From Mycobacterium sp. E787 (GTDB lineage: Bacteria > Actinomycetota > Actinomycetes > Mycobacteriales > Mycobacteriaceae), in assembly GCF_001668725.1 (NCBI RefSeq), contig NZ_LZKL01000012.1, positions 112,646 through 176,645 of the forward strand: a DNA stretch of 64,000 nt, written 5' to 3'. The position numbers and the translations under genes were made by a program. The notes below the pieces were generated by a model, which worked only from the letters and a program-made list of their open reading frames with translations, made no database searches and was not told the DNA's origin. Shown piece after piece: positions 63,856 through 64,000 of this stretch; positions within the stretch are counted from its first letter, which is position 1, and the number at the start of each line of letters is the position of its first letter.

Positions 63856-63881
63856 AACGAACGACTAACTAACCGATCGTT
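63856..63881. promoter_or_regulatory. Imperfect inverted repeat (TetR-like operator?)
   Basis: AACGAACG (63856-63863) and CGATCGTT (63874-63881) form 8-base arms, 7 of 8 complementary, around CTAACTAACC. The layout resembles TetR/AcrR operators. No regulator gene is in reach, so it may serve a gene beyond the window or be a remnant. Confidence 0.35.
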
Positions 63882-63938
63882 GTCGACGTGCGTTAACGGC
63901 TGGAAAACTGTGGCGGTGGCGGAGGTCTGTGGTTCATT

Positions 63939-63975
63939 GACATAGAGGACAGATGTCTCCCGACATAGAGGACAG
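63939..63975. repeat. Tandem direct repeats, probable insertion-sequence end
   Basis: GACATAGAGGACAG occurs at 63939-63952 and 63962-63975, 23 bases apart. A reverse-orientation TGTCCTC follows at 63993-63999. Multiple spaced terminal repeats of this kind are typical of IS21-like elements, so an IS probably starts here and continues beyond the window. No transposase is visible inside the window. Confidence 0.55.
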
Positions 63976-64000
63976 CCCAGTTATCGCGAGGTGTCCTCAT

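Larger units (their letters stand above)
63412..64000. other. Non-coding stretch with no supported gene
   Basis: No ORF here has recognisable homology, a good ribosome site or host-like codon use; the short frames at 63272-63595, 63540-63851 and 63629-63853 look fortuitous. The segment contains an imperfect palindrome (63856-63881) and the terminal-type repeats at 63939-63975. It may include the promoter of the NDT-like/PPDK_N-like operon next to 63411. Confidence 0.6.

Noticed and set aside
1..64000. tRNA, rRNA and riboswitch genes
   Set aside because: I looked for cloverleaf ends, conserved rRNA stretches and common riboswitch cores and saw none; a covariance-model scan would be needed to exclude small RNAs.

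Overview
The window is high-GC mycobacterial chromosome. A PE_PGRS gene, an Mce-transport ATPase, a LigC/PolD repair pair, cyclase-ATPase-LuxR regulators, several cytochromes P450 and a mymA-like lipid cluster point to a slow-growing Mycobacterium of a lineage that carries PE_PGRS genes (kansasii/marinum/szulgai-like). Species assignment is inference. The last ~5.5 kb is visibly poorer in G+C and looks acquired. No rRNA, tRNA or CRISPR array was seen.

Layout. 0-6 kb: kdpA (3' part), kdpB and kdpC on the plus strand, meeting a KdpD-like sensor whose phosphoacceptor histidine is replaced. 6-9.5 kb: an SDR, a TetR regulator and a P450 with two copies of a shared palindrome, a collapsed second SDR gene, and a mazEF-type toxin-antitoxin pair. 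9.7-11.9 kb: a LysA-like protein lacking the PLP lysine, overlapping a rhomboid-like membrane protein. 11.9-24.6 kb: three very similar ~1100-residue cyclase/STAND-ATPase/LuxR regulators, all on the minus strand, interleaved with an MceG-type ATPase and a P450. 24.7-28.2 kb: vapBC, a flavin monooxygenase, a PE_PGRS gene. 28.3-32.3 kb: divergent polD/ligC, two related small secreted proteins, a DUF6941-like protein and a lone phage-like protein.

32.4-44.2 kb: nine co-directional minus-strand genes (SDR, epoxide-hydrolase-like hydrolase, DUF1330, fadD, SDR-type reductase, WS/DGAT acyltransferase, Nudix, haloalkane dehalogenase, P450), a divergent VirS-like AraC regulator, and a MymA-like monooxygenase. 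The same two-part direct-repeat operator lies at nearly the same distance before both minus-strand units, which suggests a single AraC regulon for lipid or xenobiotic oxidation. 44.4-49.5 kb: a secreted protein, an SDR, and an operon of two DapB-like dehydrogenases flanking an SDR and a TetR gene, with a perfect 15-bp palindrome in the divergent promoter. 49.5-51.3 kb: two envelope or secreted proteins. 51.3-56.1 kb: a tight five-gene operon (sulfotransferase, alkylsulfatase-like MBL protein, SDR, VOC, LLM monooxygenase). 56.1-58.4 kb: DUF2237, a second DUF6941-like protein, and an exported GH5-like hydrolase.

58.5-63.4 kb is the best candidate for a previously undescribed system. A small protein precedes a 773-residue protein that joins a terpene-cyclase-like helical region to a classical AAA+ ATPase. 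Facing this pair is a translationally coupled pair: a nucleoside-deoxyribosyltransferase-like protein and a PEP-synthase N-domain-like protein. The composition resembles nucleotide-based conflict or defence islands. Beyond it, repeats typical of an insertion-sequence end run up to the window edge.
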